Below, piece after piece: positions 8,488-17,141 of a DNA stretch of 64,000 nucleotides. Made by a program: the position numbers and the translations under genes. The number at the start of each line of letters is the position of its first letter. Positions within the stretch are counted from its first letter, which is position 1. Source of the DNA: DATGZX01 sp035296965 (lineage in GTDB: Bacteria; Planctomycetota; Planctomycetia; Gemmatales; Gemmataceae). The notes below the pieces were generated by a model. The model saw only the letters and a list, made by a program, of their open reading frames with translations. It was not told where the DNA came from and did not search any database. The DNA lies in NCBI GenBank assembly GCA_035296965.1, contig DATGZX010000425.1, positions 18,416-82,415 on the forward strand, read 5' to 3'.

Positions 8488-9465
8488 CTATCTGATGGCG
8501 CTGCCTCGAGACGAGGGGACGGGCGACCTCTTCAGCAGTAGGCTTTGGTCCTTCTGTACAAGGACGGCCACTTCTGTTTGCGGAATTTGTTCCTTTTCGC
8601 GGTCCTTGTCATCGCCGCCGGGCGGAATTTTTCCTGTGAACAGCAGTATCAGAAGGATGCTGCCCAGGACAACGCGGTAGATGATGAAAAGGTAGGTCGA
8701 ATGTTTTTTCAGATAGTTGAGCAAAAACGCAATCGTCGCGTAGCCGACGATGCCGGAGACCACGGTCGCAGTGATCAGGTTCGACAGATGATCCTGCGTG
8801 GCCAGGAGTTTATCGCTCTCCTTGTAAAGCTCGAACAAACCGGCCCCGAAGACGGAGGGTAAAGAAAGCAGAAAAGAGAAGCGCGCTGCCGTTTCGCGCG
8901 TCAATCCCTGAAACAGGCCTCCCGTGATCGTCACTCCGGAACGCGAAGCACCCGGAATCAGGGCGAGAGCTTGGGCAAAGCCAATGATGACAGCATCCAG
9001 CCAGCCAATGTTGCCGAGCTCCTTTTGCTTGTACATCATCCGCTGCCGCCAGCGCACGAGCCACTCGGCGATCATCAGTACAAGCGCCAGACCGATCATG
9101 GCCGCGCTGATGACATACAGCGAGCGCAAGGTAGTTTCGATGCGGTGTTTGAACAACAGTCCGAAGACGACCACAGGCACCGTGCCGACGGCGATCATCC
9201 ACGCCATTCTTGAATTCGGCGACGCGCAAAATTCTCCACGAAGAGTTTCACTGATCACGGCACGCGTGAAATGAATAATATCGTGCCGGAAATAGATCAT
9301 GACGGCGACCAGGGTGCCCCACTGAATCACCGCGGTGAAGGCCGCGCCCGGATCATCCCACTGGAGCAGCGCCGGAACAATGCGGATGTGGGCGTTGCTG
9401 CTGACAGGCAAGAACTCGGTCAATCCCTGAATGATGCCGATGACCAATGCTTGAAAGAATGTCAT
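8488..9465 (-). CDS. uppP: Undecaprenyl-diphosphatase UppP (BacA family)
   Basis: A 325-residue integral membrane enzyme that removes a phosphate from undecaprenyl diphosphate to recycle the lipid carrier for peptidoglycan and other envelope polymers. The two signature regions are present: GLTEFLPVSSNAH near the N-terminus (usual form SSTGH; the SS(T/N)AH variant occurs in some phyla) and PGASRSGVTITGG at about 170-185. Around eight membrane helices follow the usual pattern. It is about 50 residues longer than the E. coli protein because of a charged C-terminal tail. Its ATG at 9465 is only 7 bp after the VWA gene, so it is probably co-transcribed with the ExbB-like/actin-like/VWA genes. That hints at an envelope role for the whole operon. 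Confidence 0.95.
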   Translation of the reverse strand: MTFFQALVIGIIQGLTEFLPVSSNAHIRIVPALLQWDDPGAAFTAVIQWGTLVAVMIYFRHDIIHFTRAVISETLRGEFCASPNSRMAWMIAVGTVPVVVFGLLFKHRIETTLRSLYVISAAMIGLALVLMIAEWLVRWRQRMMYKQKELGNIGWLDAVIIGFAQALALIPGASRSGVTITGGLFQGLTRETAARFSFLLSLPSVFGAGLFELYKESDKLLATQDHLSNLITATVVSGIVGYATIAFLLNYLKKHSTYLFIIYRVVLGSILLILLFTGKIPPGGDDKDREKEQIPQTEVAVLVQKDQSLLLKRSPVPSSRGSAIR

Positions 9466-9472
9466 AGTGCAA

Positions 9473-10801
9473 TTATGGCTTACTCATGCCCACGAAGCTG
9501 CCGTCGTTTTCGCGGGCCAGCGCCCAGAGAAATGCGCCAACGTCAGGACTTTCGTAGAAAAAGCCAATTGTATTGATGCGCACACGCGCTTGGCCGGCGA
9601 TTTCTCGGTTCCAATCACGGCGGAGCAGGTTGCGAATGTGCTTGGCGAGAATGGAGGAGCGGTCGGTCTCATTGAGCGAATTGGCCTGTTCATTGGTGAG
9701 GCCCGCGCCGCTGTTCGGCAAGCCGTCCGAGAAAACATAGATCGTGTCCAACCCCGACGCCCGAAAACGAAAAGCCGCCTGGAAGGCATCGTGCATGTTC
9801 GTGCTGCCGGTCGGCTTCGTCGCAGCCAAGGCCTGCACGGCGCGCTCCACGCTGGCCTTGGGATCAAAATCGAGCCAGCGCCCGTCGCTACCAAGAAGAT
9901 AGGAGAAGTTATCCGAAAAAACGATCACCTGGAATTTTTCCAGCTCCGGCAGACTGCGCATTACCTTGGCAAGCGCCTGCCTTACGCCTAACCACTTGTT
10001 GGCGTCGGGCGTCCGTTCGTCGACGAGGTCCATGCTGCCGGACATGTCGACAAGAAACAGGACGCGCCGTCCCGTCAGCATGATCCCTTCGAAACGATTT
10101 TCCACAGCCGCCTGGGCGCGTTCCAGCTTGTTGCGCAGGTCCTTCTGCTCGCCCTGGAGAATTTCGATCGCGTGGTTCGCCTCTGCGAGGTCTTTCTTCT
10201 CGTTGCCAGCCTGGGCTTGCATGGTCTTCGCCCGGCCCTCGGCGTCTGCCAACCGGGTGCGGTAGGCCAGCACCTCGGCGCTGAGCGATTTGCTCCTCGA
10301 TGCTGCATCCTGAAGCTGTTCCGTCAGGTCGTTGAGACGGCGGGCCGAGGATTTGGCTTGCGCGTCTTTCTTGCGCAGCAGGTCTTCCAGCGCCGTCAGG
10401 CGCTGATCCATGTCGGCTTTCTCTCGGGTCAAGGCACGCTCCTCCTGGCTGAGCGCGTCCTTCTGCTTTTTGACGGTCCCCAGCTCCTTACCAATGGCAG
10501 ACATACGACCGCGGGCCAGCTCCAGCTCGCGACGAACCTGGTCGCGTTCCTTGGCACTGGCCGCCGCCCGCACGACCAGGTCGTCCCGCTCGTGGAGAAC
10601 GCTCTGCAACTGAGAGGTCGTCTGATCCAGGTGGGCCTGGGTGTCGCGCAGCCGCTCGGTGGTTTCACCGACGGTCACTGCCCGTTGCCTGGCGTCGTGG
10701 AGATTGAAGAGCCACAGGAGGATGACGCAACCCAGCGCGCAGCAGAGCACGTCGACCATCGACAGGTTGAAAATCGTAGGGATGCGATGGCGCACTCTCA
10801 T
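9473..10801 (-). CDS. Membrane-anchored coiled-coil protein with VWA domain
   Basis: A 442-residue protein. A short basic N-terminus and one transmembrane helix (about 13-32, with VDVLCCALGCVILLW) recall MotB/ExbD-type partners of proton channels. Residues about 40-205 form a long heptad-rich coiled coil. A VWA domain follows, with an intact metal site: DMSGSMD near residue 252, a TGSTN threonine and FSDGLPNS. VWA domains with this motif bind a divalent ion and a partner protein. It lies 18 bp after the actin-like gene and 7 bp before uppP. I infer that it forms an envelope complex with the ExbB-like channel two genes upstream. Function unknown. Confidence 0.85.
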   Translation of the reverse strand: MRVRHRIPTIFNLSMVDVLCCALGCVILLWLFNLHDARQRAVTVGETTERLRDTQAHLDQTTSQLQSVLHERDDLVVRAAASAKERDQVRRELELARGRMSAIGKELGTVKKQKDALSQEERALTREKADMDQRLTALEDLLRKKDAQAKSSARRLNDLTEQLQDAASRSKSLSAEVLAYRTRLADAEGRAKTMQAQAGNEKKDLAEANHAIEILQGEQKDLRNKLERAQAAVENRFEGIMLTGRRVLFLVDMSGSMDLVDERTPDANKWLGVRQALAKVMRSLPELEKFQVIVFSDNFSYLLGSDGRWLDFDPKASVERAVQALAATKPTGSTNMHDAFQAAFRFRASGLDTIYVFSDGLPNSGAGLTNEQANSLNETDRSSILAKHIRNLLRRDWNREIAGQARVRINTIGFFYESPDVGAFLWALARENDGSFVGMSKP

Positions 10802-10819
10802 GGCTTACCTCGCGCTCGA

Positions 10820-12091
10820 TCACTCAGGGTCGGTATCCGCGGAGAGAATCCGGAAGCCTCTCTTGCTCGACGGATGGTCCGGCAGAGAAGGGTCGCTCTT
10901 GGGAAGGGGAACGGAGAGATCGAGGTGACCGCGGGGCAGTTCGCCGCGCTGGAATCGGTCCGCCAGATGATGCGCGGCACGGGCCACTCCGTCGGCGGGA
11001 ATCACCATGACGCGTGCCGGGCCGCCCGCGCCTTGCAGGAGGTCTTCGCCAAAGTCGTCGGAAGGGTCCGGCTCCGCGGCAGCCTGGACATGCTCGCGAA
11101 CGTAATCCTGGAGCGCCGGGAACAGGCCGGGCAACCGCTCCACCGCACGCGTGACGAGCACGGCGCACAGGCCATCGCGAGCCGAGGAGGTTGCCATCAT
11201 CGTCTGAATGCCTTCGACCACCTGCCGCACCGGGCGTTCGCAGAACGATACGATTTCTTCGGGCCGGAGGAAAAGGTTCTGGTACCAATGTGTGGTTTGA
11301 ACCAATAGCTCGACCATCTTAGCGCGCGCAGCCGTGTCGAGTGCGTCCTCGAGCTGCTCGTATAACGATTGCTCGGTGACCGCGGAATCGCGCGGGTCGC
11401 GGCGGCTCTGGCGAATGCAGCGCTCGGCGATCATATCGAGCAGCCGGCCTTTCCAGGCGCGCAAACTCAAATGAGGCCAGGCTTGCGACGCATGCGCAGA
11501 CAGCTGCTCGCCATCGGCGACAACGGTGGTGGCTGTGAGCACATGATCGTCGACATCGATCACCAGGGCCATGCCCGACCAGGGCTCAGCTGTATAAGCA
11601 GCCAGCGCGCTCGCCAGTGGAGCACGTACCGAACCCAAGAGCGGCAGGCGGACTTTCTTGGCCAACGGCCCCAGCAACGCTACTTGTGCGCGCGTGAGAT
11701 AGGCAGGCAGCGCGAGAACGACTCCCTGGGCTGGGGCGCAGGCGGATTGCAGATGCTCCAGGACCACTGCGGAAGCCTTGCTGGCATCGAGGCGGTGGCG
11801 GCCTGCCGTCCACTCGCGCGGCTCACCCAAGTAAGCCCAAAAACTCGAACAGGCCAGGTGGGGCGAGCGGCGGCACAGACTGGCGCCTGCCCGGCCAAGT
11901 TCAGGCCGGCGGCCTTCCAGGCTCAAGACCATCGGCAAGTCTTCACGAGGATCGTCGAGAGGAAGCGGGCGCGGCGTCTGTCGCCCCGGACCGTGGACGG
12001 CCCGGGCGCGCGTCGCGTCGACGTCAATGCCGACCAAGATTGGTATCGAGGCGGCGCCCTTCGCGGGCAAAACTTTGCGGGCCCAACCCAT
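10820..12091 (-). CDS. Actin/Hsp70-like fold protein, unknown function
   Basis: A protein of about 423 residues. The first segment, ILVGIDVDATRARA, resembles the phosphate-1 strand of actin/Hsp70 ATPases (usual GIDLGTT). ALVIDVDDHVLTATTV near residue 190 matches the phosphate-2 strand, but the glycines of the normal DLGGGT are replaced, so nucleotide binding may be altered or lost. I chose ATG 12091, which has AAGGAT 6 nt upstream, over a TTG start 54 bp earlier. It sits between the ExbB-like channel gene and the VWA gene, 18 bp from the latter, so the three probably act together. The superfamily call is by motif and order only. Confidence 0.6.
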   Translation of the reverse strand: MGWARKVLPAKGAASIPILVGIDVDATRARAVHGPGRQTPRPLPLDDPREDLPMVLSLEGRRPELGRAGASLCRRSPHLACSSFWAYLGEPREWTAGRHRLDASKASAVVLEHLQSACAPAQGVVLALPAYLTRAQVALLGPLAKKVRLPLLGSVRAPLASALAAYTAEPWSGMALVIDVDDHVLTATTVVADGEQLSAHASQAWPHLSLRAWKGRLLDMIAERCIRQSRRDPRDSAVTEQSLYEQLEDALDTAARAKMVELLVQTTHWYQNLFLRPEEIVSFCERPVRQVVEGIQTMMATSSARDGLCAVLVTRAVERLPGLFPALQDYVREHVQAAAEPDPSDDFGEDLLQGAGGPARVMVIPADGVARAAHHLADRFQRGELPRGHLDLSVPLPKSDPSLPDHPSSKRGFRILSADTDPE

Positions 12092-12193
12092 GGTGACATC
12101 CTTCGCTGGATTCCGAGCGGGGGCCTCCGCCGCTGAGTGCTGCAAGGCTCCGGGAACGGCCCCTCCTCGCCAAGTCTAGCGGGCGGTGATAAT

Positions 12194-12226
12194 CTCCCCT
12201 CGCCCCCGCTTCGGGGGAGAGGGGAG
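12194..12226. repeat. GC-rich hairpin between the ExbB-like and actin-like genes
   Basis: The arms CTCCCCTCGCCCCC and GGGGGAGAGGGGAG pair almost fully around the loop GCTTC. It has no T-run, so it is a weak candidate terminator and more like a dispersed palindromic unit. It lies within the leader of the actin-like gene and could lower downstream expression or stabilise an mRNA end. Confidence 0.65.
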
Positions 12227-12264
12227 AACAACCGCTGCCGCTGGCTCAGGGCTAGATCTAATCC

Positions 12265-13068
12265 TTATTCTGGCACCGGCTCGAGTTCATAGAGCCGATT
12301 CACCAGGTGTTCGAGGCAATATTGCTGGCAATCGATGACCACCGCTTCTTCATCGCGCTGCACCGAATGTACCAGAAACATCAGGATCAGGCTCAACACG
12401 AGTGCGATCAGCGTGCAATCGAACGCGACCGTCAAATGGCGCGTGGCCTGATCGATGAACGACTGCATTTCTTCGTTGACTTTCCCAGCCATCGACAGGC
12501 CGCCGGAGAGGCCGCGCACTGTTCCCAGGAAGCCGAGGGCCGGGATGGCCCACGCAAGGTAGTGAACCGTGGACATGGTCGTGACCAGTCTGCCCAGGTC
12601 GACTTCCGCCTGCGTGCGAACCGCGTCGCTGACGTCCTGGCTCGATCGACTGACGGCATACTTGCCCAGGGCGAGGCGGATCATGTTGGCAAGGATATAA
12701 GGCCCGCCGCGCGCTGCGATCTGATCGACGCGGCGTTGCAACGGCCGAGCATCTTCCGGCAGGATGCGTACGCCCTCATCGGTAGGGAGGAGGTCCAGGC
12801 GAAATGCGCGGCGTTGGCGATAAACCTCGGCGTAGCGACTAAGGAGGATGAAACCGGCCCAGGTAAAGCAACAGTAGCAGGCAATTTGTTCGGGCCCCAA
12901 GAGCAGGCGGCCCAGGCGCTCGGGCGTCCACTTCGCCCATTGGTCGCCGCCTACATCATGGCCCGCCGACCATTGCCAGAGCGGAATGCAAATGGCGCAG
13001 ACCAGGGCAAGAGCCAACACCAAGAGAGGCCATTCCCGCGTCGGCCTTTGCGTCTGGGTGATTCCCAT
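12265..13068 (-). CDS. MotA/TolQ/ExbB-family proton channel protein
   Basis: A 267-residue membrane protein with about four helices (roughly 13-33, 58-77, 170-190, 215-240). The third contains PALGFLGTVRGL, the signature of the MotA/TolQ/ExbB channel family, which couples proton flow to work in the periplasm. A cytoplasmic loop lies between helices 2 and 3. ATG 13068 is preceded by AGGGAAAG. No ExbD or TolR gene follows; instead come an actin-like gene and a VWA gene with a single N-terminal helix, which may play the ExbD part. The role is inferred from context and is not that of a classical TonB or flagellar stator system. Confidence 0.85.
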   Translation of the reverse strand: MGITQTQRPTREWPLLVLALALVCAICIPLWQWSAGHDVGGDQWAKWTPERLGRLLLGPEQIACYCCFTWAGFILLSRYAEVYRQRRAFRLDLLPTDEGVRILPEDARPLQRRVDQIAARGGPYILANMIRLALGKYAVSRSSQDVSDAVRTQAEVDLGRLVTTMSTVHYLAWAIPALGFLGTVRGLSGGLSMAGKVNEEMQSFIDQATRHLTVAFDCTLIALVLSLILMFLVHSVQRDEEAVVIDCQQYCLEHLVNRLYELEPVPE

Positions 13069-13231
13069 GCTGCTTTCCCTTGCTTCATCCTACCAGCTGG
13101 CAAGTCTCGCCATTCCTTCGGCAGCGGTTGGTCCTCCAAGACTGGAAAAACTGATTGTGGATGCTGAGCGCGCCTGTTGTCAAGTCCTGACACGTGCTTC
13201 TGCTCATTTGACTCTCACAAAAATGTACGCA

Positions 13232-14389
13232 TCATTTCACCTTGTCCGGCCTCCCCTTTGGCGCCAAGAACACGCGGTGGTCCGGTAGCTTGGCAACGAT
13301 TTCCTCGGAAACCTTGAAATTGTCCGCCACCAACGAGACAGGATTCGAGGCGAGCCACGTAGATAGACTGATTTCCTGGTAGTTGCCGTTGTCGAAGGCG
13401 ATCAGTATCCGGCAGGGTTCGGCGCCGGTATTTTCGACGTAATGGCCATATCCCTGAGGAATGTAACCGACGTCCCCCGTGCCGAACTCTTCGGTTCGGA
13501 CCCGGCCGTGAGAACCAAAAATCGACACGCGTGCCCGGCCCTCGATGTAATACTGCCATTCATTGGCATTGGGATGCCAGTGCGGCTCACGTATGGCACC
13601 AGCCCTGAGGTCCAGAATTGCTCCCGTGATGGTCGACGAGATGGGGAATTCCTTCGCGCTGACTAGGCGCTCTTCGCCGGCGGCACCATATTCCTTGGCC
13701 TTCTGCGCCATCAAGGGATAGCGATGGGTGAGGGCAGGGGTCTTCAGTCCACCCTGAAGCGAAATCTGCTCATGCGCTGGCGGCACACGGCCCTGAACAA
13801 TGTAGAGTTCCTTCTTGGGAAATCTCGCGAACGTCGCGGCCGGCAAACCGAGGCACTGGGATAGCACCTCCGGGGAAGTGTGACCAAGCCAGTCGGTGCT
13901 GCTAAACGTGCCGAACTCGGAAAAGCCGCCGTTATCGAACACCAGGACGAAATGGCACTCCTCGGGACCAAGACCCACCAAAGCGTGACCGTGGCCGCGC
14001 GGGAAATACCAGACATCGCCAGGATCAAAGTCGTTGGTCTCCGAAGTGCCATCGGGACTGATCACGGTGGTACGCACGCGTCCCTTGATCACGAAGGCCC
14101 ACTCCGCAGCATTGGCGTGCCAGTGCAACTCGCGCAGACCGCCGGGCTTGAGGCGCATCGACACACCGGCAATGCCCTTGGAAATGGGTAATTGTTTAAC
14201 GGTTGCTTCCTTGGCTGAGCCGCCTTCCGTTACTCTTCCCTCTTGCTGCTCCAGGGCAAAGCGGAACGTGGGCAGTTCTTCGTCCGCGTCCTTGTCCTTG
14301 CCTTCGGCAGCGTCCGCCTTCCCCGCTGCCGCTGCCGCCAGCCCTGCCGCTGCCACACCAAGAAGATCTCGCCGTGTGAGCTCAGCCAT
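13232..14389 (-). CDS. Tat-exported bicupin, oxalate decarboxylase-like
   Basis: A 385-residue protein. The N-terminus TRRDLLGVAAAGLAAAAAG is a twin-arginine signal, so it is folded before export. It has two cupin domains, each with a complete metal site of the HxHx4E...H type: ELHWHANAAEW then PRGHGHAL, and EPHWHPNANEWQYYIEG then PQGYGHYV. This duplicated layout is that of oxalate decarboxylases (OxdC), which turn oxalate into formate and CO2 with manganese, though other bicupins share it. ATG 14389 was chosen because it begins the Tat signal; the longer upstream frame has no resemblance to the family. It diverges from the thioredoxin gene. Confidence 0.85.
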   Translation of the reverse strand: MAELTRRDLLGVAAAGLAAAAAGKADAAEGKDKDADEELPTFRFALEQQEGRVTEGGSAKEATVKQLPISKGIAGVSMRLKPGGLRELHWHANAAEWAFVIKGRVRTTVISPDGTSETNDFDPGDVWYFPRGHGHALVGLGPEECHFVLVFDNGGFSEFGTFSSTDWLGHTSPEVLSQCLGLPAATFARFPKKELYIVQGRVPPAHEQISLQGGLKTPALTHRYPLMAQKAKEYGAAGEERLVSAKEFPISSTITGAILDLRAGAIREPHWHPNANEWQYYIEGRARVSIFGSHGRVRTEEFGTGDVGYIPQGYGHYVENTGAEPCRILIAFDNGNYQEISLSTWLASNPVSLVADNFKVSEEIVAKLPDHRVFLAPKGRPDKVK

Positions 14390-14514
14390 CGTTGTTTCTC
14401 CCCTTGGCTGGAAACCGAACCCTGCACTATTGTTACTCATACGGGCGGCGCGACGAGAATCCAGGCGAGAGATCTGCCGCGGCGGACGCCAATGGCAAAC
14501 CGGAAGGACACCAC

Positions 14515-14856
14515 ATGTCATTGAGAAGTGCAATCAACGGCGCAGAACCGACTCGCTCGGAAATCGACCAGATGCAAGGCCCGGTACTCCTCGAATTCGG
14601 CACGGACTGGTGCGGATACTGCCGTGCACTGGCGCCGCACGTGGCGGAGCTGCGCAAACAATTCCCGCTAGTGAAGTACATCAACATCGAGGACGGCAAG
14701 GGCCTGCCGCTCGGTCGATCTTTCCAGGTCAGGCTTTGGCCCAATTTCGTCTTCATGCGCGACGGGCACATCGTCAGGCAACTAGCTCGGCCGAGCAGCA
14801 AGGAGCTGCGCGAAGGCTTCGAAGCCGTTGGCGGAGCCAGTGAAGCGTCCACCTGA
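14515..14856 (+). CDS. Thioredoxin-family protein
   Basis: A 113-residue single-domain protein with the redox motif WCGYC at about residues 33-37 and the cis-proline region RLWPNFVF. The tyrosine in CGYC differs from the CGPC of standard thioredoxins, so reactivity may differ. There is no signal peptide, so it should be cytoplasmic. ATG 14515 has GGAAGG about 7 nt upstream. It is transcribed away from the bicupin gene, and a palindromic repeat follows its stop. Likely a thiol-disulfide oxidoreductase of unknown partner. Confidence 0.85.
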   Translation: MSLRSAINGAEPTRSEIDQMQGPVLLEFGTDWCGYCRALAPHVAELRKQFPLVKYINIEDGKGLPLGRSFQVRLWPNFVFMRDGHIVRQLARPSSKELREGFEAVGGASEAST

Positions 14857-14913
14857 CCGGGTGCACGATTCGTCGGCCCGCTCCCATGTATGGGACCATG
14901 CGGGAATGGGCTG

Positions 14914-14982
14914 ATACTAGCCCGAAGCGTTAGCGAGGACCTCGCTGACGCTTCGGGCTAGTATTGGCGGAATCGCGCACGG
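14914..14982. repeat. Dispersed palindromic repeat (ATACTAGCCCGAAGCG), copy A
   Basis: The arms ATACTAGCCCGAAGCG and CGCTTCGGGCTAGTAT (14914-14964) form a strong hairpin around a GAGGACCTC core. A 17-18 bp tail (to 14982) is also shared with the second copy at 39572-39639. It lies between the thioredoxin and hydroxy-acid oxidase genes. Confidence 0.8.
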
Positions 14983-15062
14983 TGAGGTAGCGCCTTGCCA
15001 AGCGCTGCCGGTGTCGATCAAATACTCCACAGTGCGCACGATTTCTACCAGGGAATTCAGCT

Positions 15063-16244
15063 ATGAGCACGCCGTCGACGAGCCAGTCCCCGGGAATGCA
15101 ACGACAGATGGAGATCTACCAGGCCGGGCTGAATGGAGTACGACCCGCCCATCCCGTTTCTGTCGAGGATTTGGAACTTGGCGCCAAGGCGGTGCTGACG
15201 CCGGAAGCTTATGCCTATGTCGCAGGTGCGGCCGGGGCCGAAGATACAATGAACGCGAATCGGGCGGCCTTCCAGCGCCTGCGGATCATCCCGCGCTTTC
15301 TGCGCGACGTAGCCCAGCGCGATCTCAGCGTCACCGTGCTAGGCCAGCGTTTCCGTGCGCCGTTTTTGCTCGCACCGGTCGGCGTACAGTCGATTATCCA
15401 CTCGGAGGCTGAGATGGCCGTCGCCCGCGCGGCCCACTCTCTCGACATTCCCATGGTCTTGAGCACGCTTTCCTCCAAGCCGCTGGAGGAGGTCGCCAAG
15501 GCACTGGGCGATGGGCCACGCTGGTTCCAGTTGTACTGGCCCAGAAACAACGACCTGGCTGCGAGCTTCATCCAACGTGCAGAGGCCGCCGGCTACGGTG
15601 CGCTGGTTGTCACTCTCGACACCTACCTGCTCGGCTGGCGGGAGCGCGACATACAGAAGGCCTACCTCCCGTTTCTGCAAGGGCAGGGGCTCGCGAACTA
15701 CTTCACGGACCCGGTCTTCCGTTCCTTGCTCAAGGTCATGCCGGAGACGGACCCGACCGAAGCAGTCCTCCTTTTCCTTCAGGTCGTCAACAATCCTTCC
15801 CTTATGTGGAATGATTTGGCTTTTCTGCGCCGGCACACGCATATGCCGATCCTTTTGAAGGGCATCCTGCACCCTGACGATGCCCGGCTGGCAATCGATC
15901 ACGGGATCAACGGCATCATCGTCTCCAACCACGGAGGCAGGCAGGTGGACGGCGCTGTTGCAGCTTTGGACGCTCTGCCGAATGTCGTCGAGGCTGTCGA
16001 CGACCAGGCCGCCGTCTTGTTCGACAGCGGCATCCGCCGCGGTGCCGACGTCTTCAAGGCACTCGCTCTTGGGGCAAAGTCCGTTCTGCTGGGCAGGCCT
16101 TACTGTTATGGCCTTGCGGTAGGAGGTGAGGCCGGCGTGCGCCACGTGCTGCAAAACTTCCTGGCGGACATCGATTTGACACTTGGTCTGGCGGGGTGCG
16201 CGTCGTTTGCGGAGGTCGGTCCGGAGAACGTGGTTGACAATTGA
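15063..16244 (+). CDS. FMN-dependent alpha-hydroxy-acid oxidase, lactate 2-monooxygenase-like
   Basis: A 393-residue TIM-barrel flavoenzyme. Key motifs are the flavin contact LAPVGVQSIIH, the active-site lysine strand PILLKGI, the catalytic histidine in IVSNHGGRQVDG, and the phosphate-binding FDSGIRRGADVFKALALGA. The family oxidises L-2-hydroxy acids to 2-keto acids using FMN. The VGVQSIIHSEAE segment and overall length are closest to lactate 2-monooxygenase, which releases acetate and CO2, but specificity cannot be decided from motifs. ATG 15063 has AGGGA upstream. It has no operon partner; the hypothetical gene downstream is convergent. Confidence 0.88.
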   Translation: MSTPSTSQSPGMQRQMEIYQAGLNGVRPAHPVSVEDLELGAKAVLTPEAYAYVAGAAGAEDTMNANRAAFQRLRIIPRFLRDVAQRDLSVTVLGQRFRAPFLLAPVGVQSIIHSEAEMAVARAAHSLDIPMVLSTLSSKPLEEVAKALGDGPRWFQLYWPRNNDLAASFIQRAEAAGYGALVVTLDTYLLGWRERDIQKAYLPFLQGQGLANYFTDPVFRSLLKVMPETDPTEAVLLFLQVVNNPSLMWNDLAFLRRHTHMPILLKGILHPDDARLAIDHGINGIIVSNHGGRQVDGAVAALDALPNVVEAVDDQAAVLFDSGIRRGADVFKALALGAKSVLLGRPYCYGLAVGGEAGVRHVLQNFLADIDLTLGLAGCASFAEVGPENVVDN

Positions 16245-16322
16245 AGTGCCGAAAATGCGGATTTGGCGGCGAAGCGCGGATCTGCTCCCCATAAGCCCGC
16301 CTAGAAAACACTCGTCCGCGGT

Positions 16323-16988
16323 CTATCTGGTCCGCACCGTGCGCCGGCGGCAGCGCGGCCGGCCGAAAATCTCTTGCAGAATTACCGCTGTAGCAAGGCT
16401 TTGAGGCCCTTGCAGGAGAGCCACCAGCTGTCCCGGGAACTGTCCAGCGCCGGCACTGCCTGCCGCAGCCGGTTGTTCCATCTGACCCGTGGCAGGGAAT
16501 GCATCTGCCGATGGCGGCGGGGCGCTGGCTGCGGCAACGGGAAGGACTTCCGGGACGTTTATCGCCTCGATCTCAGAGACGCGTAAAGCCGCGGCGGTTG
16601 GTCCAGGGGCCTTGGCCGATGGGGCGGGAGACGCTGGCCTTTTATTCGCAGATTTGCCCCGGTCCGTCGACCGAGGAGGACTTGGTGCCTGTCGAGGGGC
16701 AGTTGCCTGCTGAGAACGCGATAGCGATGCCGGCAACGGCCGGGGAGGCTCCTCCGCGGTCGGCCGGCGGTCGCCTGCCTGACGCCTTCGTCGATTCACT
16801 TCTTCAAGGAAGCGGTCGATTTCACTGGACGGGCGTTGCCAGGTTTTTTCCGTCGCAGGCCGCTCGCCGCGGACGGTGCGCTGCTGACGATTTTTCGACT
16901 TATCGTTATCGCCGCTGCGCGCGAAGCTGCTCACGATCCACACAATGATCATGATCAGCGGAATCAGCCAGATTTCGGGATTATTCAC
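16323..16988 (-). CDS. Small single-helix membrane protein, unknown, downstream of floA
   Basis: A 221-residue protein starting at GTG 16988, preceded by GGGAGAA. One N-terminal transmembrane helix (about 5-24, IWLIPLIMIIVWIVSSF) is followed by a charged, then Pro/Ala-rich disordered cytoplasmic tail. A short conserved-looking C-terminus, about 190-215, has LVALLQGPQSLATAVILQEIFG. It lies 150 bp after floA on the same strand, so it is probably the last gene of the NfeD/floA operon and might be a partner of the flotillin patches. No known domain recognised. Confidence 0.65.
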   Translation of the reverse strand: MNNPEIWLIPLIMIIVWIVSSFARSGDNDKSKNRQQRTVRGERPATEKTWQRPSSEIDRFLEEVNRRRRQAGDRRPTAEEPPRPLPASLSRSQQATAPRQAPSPPRSTDRGKSANKRPASPAPSAKAPGPTAAALRVSEIEAINVPEVLPVAAASAPPPSADAFPATGQMEQPAAAGSAGAGQFPGQLVALLQGPQSLATAVILQEIFGRPRCRRRTVRTR

Positions 16989-17141
16989 GCTGTTCTCCCG
17001 CTATTTGCCAGACGGCCGTCACTGTTTGCTGCGGGCCCAAGCTTCCGTTTTTGGAGCGATTTCGCGAGCGTCCGTGTCGACTTGGCGGCTGGCGTTCCCG
17101 AGCGGAGTGTGGGAATGAGAGCGAACGGGGCAATGGCTGCG

